Positions 5,324 to 5,336 of a DNA stretch of 5,336 nt are shown piece after piece (the first letter of the stretch is position 1; each line of letters starts with the position of its first letter). The stretch is from contig JAPPKP010000085.1 of NCBI GenBank assembly GCA_028819955.1, forward strand, positions 1 through 5,336, read 5' to 3'. The translations under genes were made by a program, and so were the position numbers. The notes under the pieces were generated by a model, which had not been told where the DNA came from, did not search any database, and was given only the letters and a program-made list of their open reading frames with translations. Origin of the DNA: Rhodospirillaceae bacterium (GTDB lineage: Bacteria; Pseudomonadota; Alphaproteobacteria; UBA828).

Positions 5324-5336
5324 ATCGGACGCGGCG

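Overview
The window looks like high-GC proteobacterial chromosome, most likely an alphaproteobacterium. This is inferred from the very G/C-rich codon third positions of the first gene, the alphaproteobacterial look of the pyruvate carboxylase and RelB/DinJ-type antitoxin, and the ATCTCAATTGAG-type operator. It cannot be pinned lower from the sequence alone. The window begins inside a gene and ends in homopolymer runs, so it may be a contig end.

Left part (1-1599): the C-terminal 532 codons of a biotin-dependent pyruvate carboxylase, complete to its stop, with carboxyltransferase active-site residues and the biotinyl lysine intact.

Middle part (about 1620-2940): a graveyard of accessory genes. 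First comes a RelB/DinJ-RelE/ParE toxin-antitoxin operon with its promoter and palindromic operator preserved, but with one nonsense codon in each gene and most of the toxin missing. Next is an array of four direct repeats with an exact 22-bp period immediately upstream of an AAA ATPase of the DUF4143 type. That ATPase is cut off after about 120 residues and joined tail to tail to a truncated formate/nitrite transporter gene on the minus strand. One deletion removing both 3' ends would explain the junction; an assembly chimera is the alternative.

Right part (about 3055-5208): an intact-looking ECF42-type regulatory cluster. A DGPF/YciI-like protein gene overlaps or abuts a sigma factor with a long C-terminal TPR-like extension, followed by a VOC (glyoxalase-fold) protein gene. 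No anti-sigma gene is present, as expected for this group. Two candidate promoters of the form TGT(C/A)GG-N17-CGTC precede the DGPF gene and the VOC gene with identical spacing, suggesting that the sigma factor transcribes its own operon and the VOC gene. The codon usage of this cluster is less G/C-biased than that of the carboxylase.

The tail (5209-5336) holds no gene. It contains GC-rich inverted repeats and C9/G7 homopolymer runs that should be treated with caution.

The most novel signals are the 22-bp repeat array before the ATPase and the paired putative ECF42 promoters.
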